Below, one piece after another: positions 12,213 to 23,000 of a stretch of DNA of 64,000 nt. This DNA comes from Diplosphaera chodatii (Eukaryota; Chlorophyta; Trebouxiophyceae; Prasiolales; Stichococcaceae), in the NCBI GenBank assembly GCA_032358165.1, contig JAALGY010000020.1:682001-746000 (forward strand). The letters are read 5' to 3'. The translations under genes and the position numbers were made by a program. Within the stretch, counting starts at the first letter, position 1, and each line of letters opens with the position of its first letter. The notes under the pieces were generated by a model that saw nothing but the letters and a program-made list of their open reading frames with translations, did no database searches and had not been told where the DNA came from.

Positions 12213-12887
12213 GCTGTGATGGTAAGCTGTGACTGTGGTTTCACAGACATACCCTCAAGCTTGTGCGCCCTGAAACTTTGGCTGTGTGGTTTGCGGGCAG
12301 CTGCGCTGCTATGCTACCGTGTCCAGGCCTGTGCCAGCTGGTCATCTTTTAAAAGGCCGTCTTGATGCCGTGTCCAAGTCCGCCACAGATGCTGCGACAC
12401 CGAGCCAGCGCTTTCCACTGTCGAGGTGCCCTAGTCAGCTCAGCGCAGCTCGGAGCGGTGCGCCTCAAACATACTCGGACTGACAGACGGATGTCAGTCC
12501 AAAGCAGATGCAAGCAAGGAGTATTATGATAAGTAAGAGTCAAGTGTTACTCCCATTTGTTCCTTGATACCTCGACGTGTTGTGATCGCTGGTTGGCCCA
12601 TCCGGCTGGCGCTTTGCGTTTTGTGAAGCGCTTTGGAAAGGGGGCTACTTATGCGCCAACGCACTCGCCGCCAGCGCCTGCAGCTGCTCACTTCAACCTG
12701 TCCATTGCAATTTGCAGTGTTGCAAGAGTGTATAGTAGTGTTGACGTTCTCGCACTGGCGTTGAGCGTCTGCAGAGCAGATTGAGGCGAAGATCTGGCCT
12801 AGTGATTGAGCAAACGGCCCAGCCAGGGCATCATTACCATCGTCGGGCTGCCTGCAGCTAGACTTGATAGTGCCAAGCCAGGGCAAC
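12213..12887. promoter_or_regulatory. Divergent intergenic region, coiled-coil gene / eIF3L
   Basis: The 675 bp between two start codons on opposite strands must contain both promoters and 5' UTRs. No TATA box stands out and no other gene is supported. Confidence 0.45.
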
Positions 12888-15800
12888 ATGAGCTTCGGTG
12901 GCCCGCCTCAGGTAACCCTCGTAAGCGAGGCCCGAGATTACTGGCTGTTGTGGTGCCACCCTGCGGGTGCCTTACTTGTGCGATCCTGTCACGCAGGGCG
13001 GGCTGGAGTATCCTGGACAGGTGCCAGACATGGTCAAGCAGTTTGTGGTGTACTTCTACCGCCACATCAGGCAAGCCAGTTGCTGCAACTGTGCCAGCAC
13101 CGCCATGGCTGGTGTCTAGCCGCCAGTGCATCTTCATGCATCAAGATCTTGCGAGTGTCCAGCTCTTGCGAGTGTCCAGCTGATACCTCCTATGCTCGCC
13201 AGCCAACGCTCCACCTATGTGTTAACGCAGGGAGCGCACTATGCGGGAGATTCAGTCGATGTATGATGTGTCGTTTGCCAAACTCAGCGAGCGGTTCTTC
13301 AAAGCGCAGCCATGGCCGTCTGTGGACGCCATTGCTGAGCTGGTGGACCATGACCACGTGTTCTGCATGCTGTACAAGGCGAGTAGGCTGCTGGCCGACT
13401 CGGTCTGAGCAGTTTCCACCATTTCAGGCAATGGACGCATGCGCGTACCCAGCAATGCGTGCATGGCTTTGTTCGAGGTGGACAGGGCGGCACCGCAGCT
13501 TGCTGAATCACGTGCGCAGCTTGGCAGATATCGCCTCAACTGGAAAATGGCAGTTGCTGCGATGTGCAGGAGATGTACTTCCGGCACTTGTACGCCATCC
13601 AGCAGCCGCCGCTGGAGGCACGTGCGGAGTCGTGGGCAAACTACACAGCGCTGTTCGGCGTGATCCTGCACGGCAACGTCAACATGCAGCTGCCCAACGG
13701 CTGGCTGTGGGACATGATCGACGAGTTCGTGTACCAGTTCCAGTCCTTCGCACAGTACCGCGGCAAGCTGTCCATGAAGTCGGCAGAGGAGGTGCGTGCT
13801 GAAATGACTGCTTTCCTGAGGTCCAGCACGCCACATATCCGCGCACCGAATCGAGGTATTCAGCACGTTGAAGCGTCCTGGTTTCTGAGGGCACCACGAG
13901 ACCCAAGCACATGGTGACACCGCGCTTTGACCTGCTGTTCACCCTCTGCAGCTAGCGCAGCTGCGGCAGGCAGACGATGTGTGGAACACGCTGGGGGTGC
14001 TGAACTACCTCCAGGCGCTTGTCGGCAAGTCGGGCATCGTGGAGGAGCTGACTGCACCAGGTGAGGATCGTGGACAAATACATTCCGGCGACCACCTCGG
14101 CTCTTACACCTGCAGCTGCCTGCCAGCACATCTGCAGCTCATCACAACCCTGTGTCCATTCAGTCATACCACCTTCTGGCGTCGCTGATAAGGTTCAGAA
14201 AGGTGGGGTTACCGTGGAACACAGCCCTCAAGCTAGGAGTGGTTGTTGTGCACATGTTCATGACGCTGCTGTTGAGCATCGCAGGTGGCGCAGCGCGGCT
14301 AAAGGCCACCGAGGGGTTTGTGCCGCAGCAGTCCAATGTGCTGCGCATGCTAGGCTACTTCAGCCTGGTGGGCTTGCAGCGCGTGCACGCCCTCGTGGGC
14401 GACTACCACGGCGCACTGAAGGTAGGATGGTGTTCCTGGCATCCATTACGGTGGTGCTGCAATCAGCCGTCTTCAGCCTCGCATGAATCTGCTCTGTCTG
14501 TGCCCGTATGCCTGATATGTGCACAGGTAGAGCAATGCGGCCTCATGATCCCAACTAACCTCGTGCTACTTTTACAGGCCATGGCGCCGCTGAACCTGTT
14601 CGAGTCGCGGGATCTAATGACGCCCGCAATCGCCAGCTGCAACATCTCCCTGTACTACTACGGCGGCTTCTGCTACCTGATGCAGCGGCGGTACCTGGAT
14701 GCAGCACGCGCTTTCAACTCCATCCTGGCGTTCATCCACCGGTGCGCTTTCAGCTCTCTGTGCAGCTGCATCCCGAAGTGACACCCTACTGGTGTGGGTG
14801 AACACCTGGTGGGCTGGGCCCACACCTTGGCCAGTATCCAAGACGAGCTGCATCATGGTTATGCTTCGTGCTATACAATTAGCAAATGGCCTGTCGTCTT
14901 GAATCAACCCTGTGCGGTGAGAAGCTGCAGGACCTGACCCATCATATGTTGGTTGACGCCGCGCAGGGTGAAGGGCTTCCACCAGCGCAGCGCCCAGTAC
15001 GAGCAGATTCTGAAGAAGAACGAGCAGATGTTTGCGCTGCTGGCCGTGACGACTGCGCTGTGCCCCGCTGCGCTGTCCGACCTCAACGAAACCGTGCTCA
15101 ACCTGCTGCAGGAAAAGTGAGTCTGAATTGCCAAATCACAAGCAAGATGTCAGGCATGTCGCCTCGAGTCCTGAGCAGTCTACATCAAGCGATTGCTGAT
15201 GTGACACCGAGCGTCTTTGGTGGACGATAGTCCAACCTGCAATGGCGCGTCCATTCTGCAGGTATGGTGAGAAGCGGCAACGGATGGTGCTGGGCGATGC
15301 CGGGGTGTATGACGAGCTGTTTTCGTATGCATGCCCCAAATTCATTACCGCCGCACCACCCAACTACGATGCGCCGGTGAGCAGTTCGTGGTATATGGTG
15401 TCATATACATATGTGGGTTCAAAATGGTGGCCATTGGCTGCTTTTTGCCGGGGTGAATCGGATTGGCAGGTGGCGTGCCACTCAGGCGCAGGCTCAGGCG
15501 TACTCAGTGTTTTCCACATCGATCATGACCGTCCCTTCTGTGTGGCAAGCAGGCCACTAACACAAACCAGGAGGCATACCGACTGCAGCTGAAGATGTTC
15601 CTGGCCCTGCTGCACCAGCAGCGCCACCTGCCCAGCCTGAAGCAGCTGCTCAAGCTGTACACCGTGAGTCTCCTGTCGCTGCTCAAATGTTCTCACACTT
15701 GTGTTGCTGGTTGTGCCGTGCTCATGTGTTGCCTGCACCGCTCCAGCCTCCGATGACTACCTGCCTGCAGACCCTCAGTGCAACCTGCCTTCCTTCACCT

Positions 15801-16616
15801 TAAGTGTGTGCCCGTCATCGCGCATGCATGTGCCAAAGCTGTGTTGACATTTTCAACGTCTGCAGCATCAAGTGCTTTCAACGCACTCCTATTGATCGCA
15901 TGTGCCCCTCCCCCTGCAGAGCATCTCGCTGCCAAAGCTGGCGGGCCTGCTGGAGATGGACGGCGCAACCCTGCGGGCACAGCTCATGTCGCTCAAGTCC
16001 ACGGCGCTGGTCAAGACGTGGAACGGCTCGGGCGACGGCACAGAGGTATGCTTCTGACACTTTCATGGTTCCGATGTGTTCTCTTCAAGCTGCTCTTGCA
16101 GCTGTTGTTGCAGCCGTCAAGGATGACTCGAGAACATACCTGGGACTACAGCTGGAGCCGGGGTGTCCAGTGCCGACGTTGATGCTTTGGCGTGGTCCGT
16201 GCAGGGTGACTTTTTGCCAGCAGCGGATGTGGACTTTTATATTGACATGGACCCCACGTCTGGGGAGGAGATGGTCACCGTCGAGGAGGCCAAGCAGATC
16301 CGGCGGCAGGGTGCGCTGTTACTGCTGCCATGGTGCAGCCTAGCTTTCAACCTGCCCTGCCAGCTATTGAGCTGCTTGCTGCTGCGACCTATGTGTCCTG
16401 CAGACTGGCTTTCAACCTGCCTTGCCAGCTATTGAGCTGCTTGCTGCTGGGACCTATGTGTCCTGTGCTGACTGACAAAGTCGTGCTGTCTCTGCAGACG
16501 ACTTCCTGGCGGAGCACATAGTCAAGTTCAACACCATTGTGCGTGACCTGGCGGCCATCACGCCAGTGGCAGCTGCGCCAGTGGCACCCGCGCCACGGGC
16601 GCTGCCCGCATACTGA
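12888..16616 (+). CDS. EIF3L: Eukaryotic translation initiation factor 3 subunit L, 13 exons
   Basis: It is a PCI-domain subunit of the eIF3 complex, which binds the 40S ribosome during translation initiation. I read exons 12888-12911, 12997-13070, 13231-13378, 13570-13791, 13952-14060, 14285-14421, 14578-14741, 14967-15116, 15262-15376, 15571-15663, 15920-16045, 16205-16310 and 16498-16616. These give 528 aa, normal for the family. Diagnostic blocks are AIAELVDHDHVFCMLY, NYTALFGVILHGNVNMQLPN, WLWDMIDEFVYQFQSF, LGYFSLVGLQRVHALVGDYH, YDELFSYACPKFITAAPP and ADVDFYIDMD. Introns 2 (donor at 13071) and 3 (donor at 13379) use GC instead of GT; homology fixes both joins exactly. The C-terminus ends in an Ala/Pro-rich tail. 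Identification is essentially certain. Confidence 0.96.
13148..13181. repeat. 17-bp tandem duplication in eIF3L intron 2
   Basis: The unit cttgcgagtgtccagct occurs twice, head to tail and identical, at 13148-13164 and 13165-13181. It lies inside the intron, so it has no coding effect. Confidence 0.85.
16343..16465. repeat. 58-bp near-tandem duplication in eIF3L intron 12
   Basis: A block starting gctttcaacctgcc and ending gacctatgtgtcctg occurs at 16343-16400 and again at 16408-16465. The copies are offset by 65 bp and differ at only a few positions. The intervening 7 bp is cagactg. Both copies are intronic and look like a recent local duplication. Confidence 0.85.
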
Positions 16617-16759
16617 TGCGGCTGAGGGCCAGCTCCTAGCTGATGCCTCGGTTGCAGCAAATTCGATTCGAGCCTGACGGATTCAGTGGCAAAGTTGACC
16701 GACAAACCCATGAGCATGCGGAGTGAAACGCTATGGTTCAATGTCGCCGGCTTTGTCCA
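16617..16759. other. 143-bp convergent gap between eIF3L and BolA stop codons
   Basis: The two stop codons face each other across only 143 bp, so the 3' UTRs of the opposing transcripts probably overlap. I identify no conserved poly(A) signal with confidence. Confidence 0.5.
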
Positions 16760-17367
16760 TCATCCCCCAGCCTCCTCTGGTGTCTTCGTGGTCATTGCAT
16801 CCACTGCATGCACTGTGTCTTGCAACTCCATCCAGATGGCCTGCATGAAATCACACTACAACCCTGTCAATTCAAGGCCCAAGCCCAAGAGACTGGAAGC
16901 AGGTTCATGGTGCACACCGCCGCCCAGCATCAGCAGACATGCCATGTAGTGACTAGATCACCTTGTACACCCTCTGCTGCCGCTTCACGCTCGACATCCC
17001 GTCAAACACTGGCGAGACGACGTCGATGCTCACATGCCTGCCATCTCCGTACGTATCTGTCACAGAGACCTTATCCGTCTCCAGCGCCTCCATGATCTTC
17101 TCCTGGGCAATCATAGTGACAGATCCTATCAGCAAGGCAGAAGCCCAGCATTTGCAGAAACGTATGCCCCAGGAGCTACGCACTGTCACCATCGCACGAC
17201 CTGCTATGCATTACCTTCATGCCCTGCATCGTCTGCTGAGAGATGCGTGCGGTCTCCGGGTCGACCGATGGGGGCTCCTCAGAATACGAGTCAGCAGGTC
17301 CAGTCACCTGTTCATGCGCAAAGCTTCGTCCGAAGCTTGACGTAAGTCGTGACATTATGTCACGCAT
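16760..17367 (-). CDS. BolA-like protein, organelle type, 3 exons
   Basis: BolA proteins partner monothiol glutaredoxins in Fe-S cluster handling and redox regulation. I read complement exons 17215-17367, 16962-17102 and 16760-16840, giving 124 aa. Exon 1 is an N-terminal extension rich in Ser/Arg then Glu/Pro (MRDIMSRLTSSFGRSFAHEQ), probably a chloroplast or mitochondrial targeting region. Exon 2 has the BolA core GDGRHVSIDVVSPVFDGMSS and the RQQRVYK helix. Exon 3 supplies AIWMELQDTVHAVDAMTTKT, which matches the C-terminus of plant BolA1/BolA4-type proteins. An in-frame TGA lies just upstream of the chosen ATG, supporting this start. Exon 2 can be misread as ending in a stop at an unspliced intron; the ctt/gatcac junction is a normal donor. 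Confidence 0.9.
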
Positions 17368-17954
17368 TTTGCGCGTCTCTCAACTTTGGCACGTGCTGGG
17401 CATAGCAGTGCACACCGGTATGCTGTGCACATGCGATGGCTGCCGCCGCCGCCGCCGCGGTTGCTGGATCACGAGACCAGATGCGCTGCCCTGCTGGCAC
17501 CCTGGAAGCATCGCATGGCGCTGCAATGCAGAGCTGCTCTGTGCTGGCGACCGTGCGACACCGCAGTGTGGCTGCACCAGTGCAGAATGCATCGGAGCGG
17601 CACAGAGATGATCACAGCTTCCTTTGGCGATCAGATCCGCGGAAGTTCGTTTCCGCAACAGAAGTCGTGGTTGCTACAGGATGGCGTTTCTTATGCTGTC
17701 ACACGGCGGACTGTATCCCAACGCGGCATGAGCAGCAGGTGATCTGGCATCCAGGAAGTAGCTGGATCATGAACCTAGCATGCCGAGTCCTGCATGCTCA
17801 TCTTGCTTCACGAGCGCAGGTCTTTATTTGCACGGATTTGCAGCATCACATGCACACGCCGCAAACGACGCATCGTGAAGCTTGAAGGTGTCAACACGCT
17901 GAAGTAGTACGACAAAATCTGCAGTTGCGAGCGGGTGGATCACATGCGCTGCAC
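17368..17954. promoter_or_regulatory. Divergent intergenic region, BolA / NIT2
   Basis: The 587 bp between the start codons of BolA (-) and NIT2 (+) probably form a shared bidirectional promoter region. Open frames exist on both strands here, but none has recognisable homology or splice support. A short (cgc) run around 17443-17461 is low complexity. Confidence 0.5.
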
Positions 17955-19738
17955 ATGAACTTGACAACGTCGCTGCGCCTGCTAGGGTCGCGTGCGTTCA
18001 GGGCAGCACCAGCTGCTGGACAGCTTGCGGGCCGGCGTAGGCTGCTGACAGTGGCTAGCTCTGGCGGCGGACCAGCTGATATGCCACAAAAGGTACGCCA
18101 CTGCACCGGCACAATGGTTGGCCGCCTCAGCAACACTTTGACCGTGTCAGCATTTGAAGTGATTGTAGCGACGCGTCGGGACAACGCAGGTCAGCCTAGC
18201 GCTGTGTCAGCTTGCGGTCGGCAGCGACAAGGAAGCCAACTGGGAGACGGCACGCAGCGCTGTGAAGGTGCTGACAGCGCAGCGTCTGCCTGCAAGCGCA
18301 TCTTCTGAATGACCTTGCAACATCACCCACGCTTCACCAGTACTCTTGATAAATACTAGCAGAGGCAACAGGTGAGCGCCGGTGTTGGTCTGCTGCAGAG
18401 CAGGCGAGCAACAGTGGCACATTGCCTCGTGCTTCCTCACCTCTTGCTTCCCCAACGCATCTGCAGCTGTTTTGCAGGAAGCGGCAGGCAATGGTGCGAA
18501 GCTGGTGGTGCTGCCAGAGATGTGGAACTGCCCCTACTCCAACGACAGCTTCCCAGTCTATGCTGAGGACATTGACGGTGGCGCCTCACCCTCTGCTGAC
18601 GTGCTGTCGAAGGTGACTCTACTGTGGTGTCACACGTGTAAGTGCGTCTTCCTGATCTGATGGCACTGTGGGACTCGCACCCCTGCCACTGATGTGGGCT
18701 GATCACCACAGCATATTCGGTCATGGCAGATTGCAAAGGAGCAAGGCGTGACATTGGTGGGCGGGTCCATCCCTGAGACCAGCGAGGGCAAGCTGTACAA
18801 CACCTGCTGCATCTACAGCCCAGACGGCAGCCTGCTCGGCAAGCATCGAAAGGTGCGAGACGGACGTGTGTAATCATTGGTATTTTATCGCTGGAGCGTG
18901 ACATGCATTGCGTGATATGGTCACCGGCAAGCTGATGTATGGTCTGGTCCATTGTGAAGCATTAGGGCTCTGTACGCTACTTGGTCCGCTGACGAATCCA
19001 CCTGTGGCTACAGGTGCACCTGTTCGACATCGACATTCCAGGCAAGATCAGCTTCAAGGAGTCTGAGACGCTGTCACCCGGCCAGCGGGGCACAGTCGTC
19101 AACACGCCCCACGGCATCATTGCCGTCGGCATCTGCTATGACCTGCGCTTCCCGGAGCTCGCGCAGCTGTATGCCAAGCAGGGCGCAAACATCATCATAT
19201 ACCCTGGTGAGGTGGTTCCTTGTTCTGACATACTGTCGACTGCACGCTGGTCTGCAAGCAGTGGCTCCAGCGTAGTACCGCAGGCTTGCAATCATGTGAG
19301 CCATCAATCCCAGGCTTGTCTGTCGCAGGTGCCTTCAACACCACCACTGGCCCGCTACATTGGGAGCTGCTGCTGCGGGCGCGTGCAACAGACAACCAGC
19401 TGTTCGTCGCCGCCTGCTCGCCGGCGCGCAATGAGGAGGCCTCCTATCACGTCAGTAGATCGTCTGAACCTGCGTCTTCAGGCCATTCCCGCTGACTTGA
19501 AATGAAGATGCTTGACGGTTGATTTCGTGCAACACTTAGCATCCTGCAACGATCGCAGGCATGGGGCCACTCCACCGTCGTCAGTCCTAATGGCGAAGTG
19601 CTGGCCACGACAGAGCACCAGCCGGGCATTGTATACGCAGAGCTGGACCTGGCGGAAGTTGCAGAGCGGAGACGTAACATGCCGCTGACACAACAGAAGC
19701 GCACTGACCTATATGAGCTGACCGACAAGACTTCTTGA
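17955..19738 (+). CDS. NIT2: Omega-amidase (nitrilase-superfamily Nit2), 7 exons, targeted
   Basis: It hydrolyses alpha-ketoglutaramate or alpha-ketosuccinamate to the keto-acid and ammonia. I read exons 17955-18092, 18190-18267, 18478-18612, 18712-18852, 19014-19206, 19329-19450 and 19559-19738, giving 328 aa. The first 46 residues ([20 protein letters not shown]..., Arg/Ala/Ser-rich, acid-free at first) look like a transit peptide. The nitrilase catalytic triad is intact: Glu in LPEMWNCPY, Lys in GKHRKVHLFDID and Cys in [10 protein letters not shown]. Further family blocks are [17 protein letters not shown] and [18 protein letters not shown]. The context LPEMWNCPY resembles eukaryotic Nit2 rather than Nit1 or plant NIT1-4. 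An upstream in-frame TTG at 17925 is not needed as a start. Confidence 0.93.
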
Positions 19739-20097
19739 TGCTGCAGCGTCTCACGTCATATTCCGTGACAATGGGATCGCAAGTCAGCAGCAGTGAACTG
19801 TACAGTATATATGAGGTGTGTTGGCTGTGCTAAGCCTTGTTGGCAGGGTGGCCAACCAGAACCGAAGTGATGAACCCTGATGCATGACTAATCAAGCAGC
19901 TGCCGGCCTCGCATCAGGCTCGCGCGAGTGCAGCAAGCTGAATTTGCAGCGCTGCGCTGCAGAAATTGCACGTTATGATCATCTTTCATGAGACGCATGC
20001 CGACCGCTCGGCCAACGCACCGGCGCATGCTGTTCGATAAACAGACCGTTTGTGAATTTGAGATCGCCTGAAACTTGGGGGCAGCCGTTATACCAAA
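19739..20097. other. Intergenic, NIT2 3' flank and MUN gene promoter
   Basis: The 359 bp separate two plus-strand genes. No coding or RNA feature is supported. It includes the NIT2 3' UTR and the start-proximal region of the MUN-domain gene, whose ATG follows the context accaaa. Confidence 0.5.
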
Positions 20098-23000
20098 ATG
20101 GACGCATACGCAAAGCGGTGGACGCAAGGCGCTAAGTCAGCATGGAATGCTTATGGCAGGCAGTCCAGCATGCAGGATGCTTCAAACTTTGCTCCAGACC
20201 AGGCCACTCTCGAGCACGAGCTGATTCAGTACCTCCTCAACGTAAGGGCTTGGTGTAGGGCGTACTTGCAAGCATGGCGGTACATCTCCTGATGTAAGAT
20301 GTATCCATGCACCATGCCTGCGGAGCGCACATGCACACGCGCATCATCCCATCATGCGTTTGCAAGCGGCTTCACTGTGAGTAAATGTTTCACACAGGAG
20401 TTTCGCAGCATTAGGGGTGACGACCCGGGAGCGGAAGGTCTCTCGCAGGAGGACCAAGACTCGCTGGATCTGACAAAGCTGCTCAGCGCACTGCAGACAG
20501 GTCAGCTGGACAACCGGTGTGCGCATGCAAACATTGAGCATCGCTTCAAGCAACAGGCTGTCATGAAGGTATCGTTAACGGCAGTCGAGGTGGCTGCAGA
20601 GAAGCCGGGCAGCCTTGCGCGCGCGCTGGATGGAGGAGCTGCAGCTGTCGTGCAGCAGAATGGCGTGTCATCGCCAACAGCAGAGGCGGCGCGTGCCAGG
20701 CGCCTGGACAGCAGGACGTCGAGGCAGAGCTTCGTCGGCGAGGACGTTGGGCAGCCCGTGCTCAACATCGCGTCCTTTGACATCGGTGAGGCCGGTGCTC
20801 TGCCAAGGCGGCCACTGGCCTGCAATGGCCATCGGCATGCCACCCGAGTGTCCATACAGATCGTGTGCAATCTCCGCATGTAGGGCTGGACGAGGCACTC
20901 GTGAATGAGCTGGCGTATCAGCTCTTCCTCAGCACTTGCGGCTACGACTGCAGCCCAGACAACCTGCAGGCCATCCGCCGCCATCTGCAGGTCAACATGG
21001 CAGCGCCTTGCAACCTGTGAACTGGCTAGCGCCTGCATGCTGATAGGGAGCATGCTCTGACCGGGAGCATTCTCACTATGTTATGGGTGCGACATCACGC
21101 TGTTTGGCTCATTACACACAGATCAGCCAGACGCGGGGGCAGGAGCTGCAGCGGGTGGCCAGCGCAGCAGAGTCTCTGACTGCACAGGCGCCCAGCCCCG
21201 GCATGGTGCCGGCCGCAGAGGCGGCGGCCGCCGGCAGCCTGGCCTCCCTGGCGACGCAGGTGAGGTCGCTTGTTTTGAGTGCAGCACGTGGGCTTTGACG
21301 CTCGATGGTCTCAGGAAACTGACGCCAGCCTGCCAGCCATGGTTGATCCAACAGGGGATCATAGATCACGCCGCTGACCCTCCGCCAACCATGCCCACAG
21401 GCGCACCTGCTGCAGCAGCTGCGGCCAACGGACTTCCGCTCCTTTGGCGCCTTCCTGACATGGCGGCAGGACGTCAGCCAGCTGCTGACCGCGGTGCTGG
21501 GCCTGGCAGCACGCGAGACCTCCCGCGCGAACAGCCGCCTTGCCGCCTCCTGCCGCAGCCAAATGGTGCGGGCAGCATGATGAAAAGCTGTGTCAACCAG
21601 GGCTATGTCTGGTCCCGCATGTCACTTGACAAGCAGACGACACTGCAGTACCCACAGACGCTGTCTATACGGCTCAGTCGTACAGGCTGCCAGGAGGACA
21701 GAGCATGCGAGCCAGGTCGCATGTTGTCACACGTCAATCGTTTGCACTCGCAATGCAGGCGCGGCTGAAGGGTGCGCTGCGGCGGCTGGACATCCCCTCG
21801 ATCGAGGAGTTTGATGAGGGCGAGTATGCTGAGGCAGCGGATGCAGTTTACAAGGCAGTATCTGGCGTCTGCAGCCAGTCCAGGTGCTTGCTGCAAGATG
21901 TCGTTGTCATCAACATAGGACACTCGTCACACAAGCAGCAGGAGCAGACACACCCCGCATCATAAGCTGATCCACACGGCGGGCTGACAAGTCTGTATGG
22001 TTGCAGTGAATACTTTGTGCAGTGCCATGCACACACCGGATGGTGGGTGACAAACATTGGTGCGTCAGCGTCACAAGTGCCATTGGCTGCATGCGCTGCA
22101 GGTCGGGGTGGGCGTTCCCGTGGGGCCTTCGCGTGCAGCTGGCAGAGGTGCTGCTGCAGGGCCTGTTCGACCAGGTCAGTCTGTGCTCTGCGGCACCCAT
22201 GTGCATCATTTCATCTTTACACTGTTCAGCACTTTGGCGCAAGGCAGCTCGCCCATGTGCCGCATGAGCAGAAGCTGAGCCAACTGAGCAATATGCGGTG
22301 CAGTGTTGTCCATGCACAATTGACGGCACATGATGCATCTGTCGCTTCATCGTGGACTGCGCTGCCGAGCAGGAGAAGGGCGGGTATGTGACGCACCACG
22401 AGCGGCTGCTGTCCAGCATCGCGCGGCAGCTGTGGCCGCTGCTGGGCGTCTCTGCACCTGTGGCAGACGCGCTGTGGGCGTGGGTGCACTTCCGGGAGGT
22501 GCGATTTGCCGTCCTGACCACCCTTCCCACATCTGCGAAGACTCACCATCAACAGCAAGTGCAGGGCTTGCAAACATATTGCCACATGTTGTCCCATCAG
22601 CGAATGACGTAGAAACAGTTCAGCACCATCGACATGGGATATCATCGGGTGGACCTGATGGCGCGCAGTTCTCGGTGAACGGCGACCGCAACCTGCTGGC
22701 AACGGCAGAGGCGGGGGTGCAGCGCATCCTGCAGCACGCAGCCGAGCCGCCGCCCAAGGAGCTGTGGGACTCCCCCATCCCGCCGGACGAAGCCAACTTC
22801 GGCCTGGAGGTGCAGCCCCAGACTTTGTCCACCTATTCGTGGCCGATTTGTGTGACATGAGATTGAGCAGGAAGTCAAGTGCAGAAACTCAGGCCCAGGT
22901 CTTGCTGCAGTTTACTCAATGGTGCATGCGCAATATAAATGTTTGGGAGTCTGGCGCTGCTAACAACAACACTTAGTGTTGTCTGTGGCCTCGAACTCAG

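Noticed and set aside
16953..17192. BolA reading that stops at RVYKVI
   Set aside because: The stop is in an unspliced intron; the exon at 16760-16840 supplies the conserved AIWMELQ... end, so the gene is not truncated.
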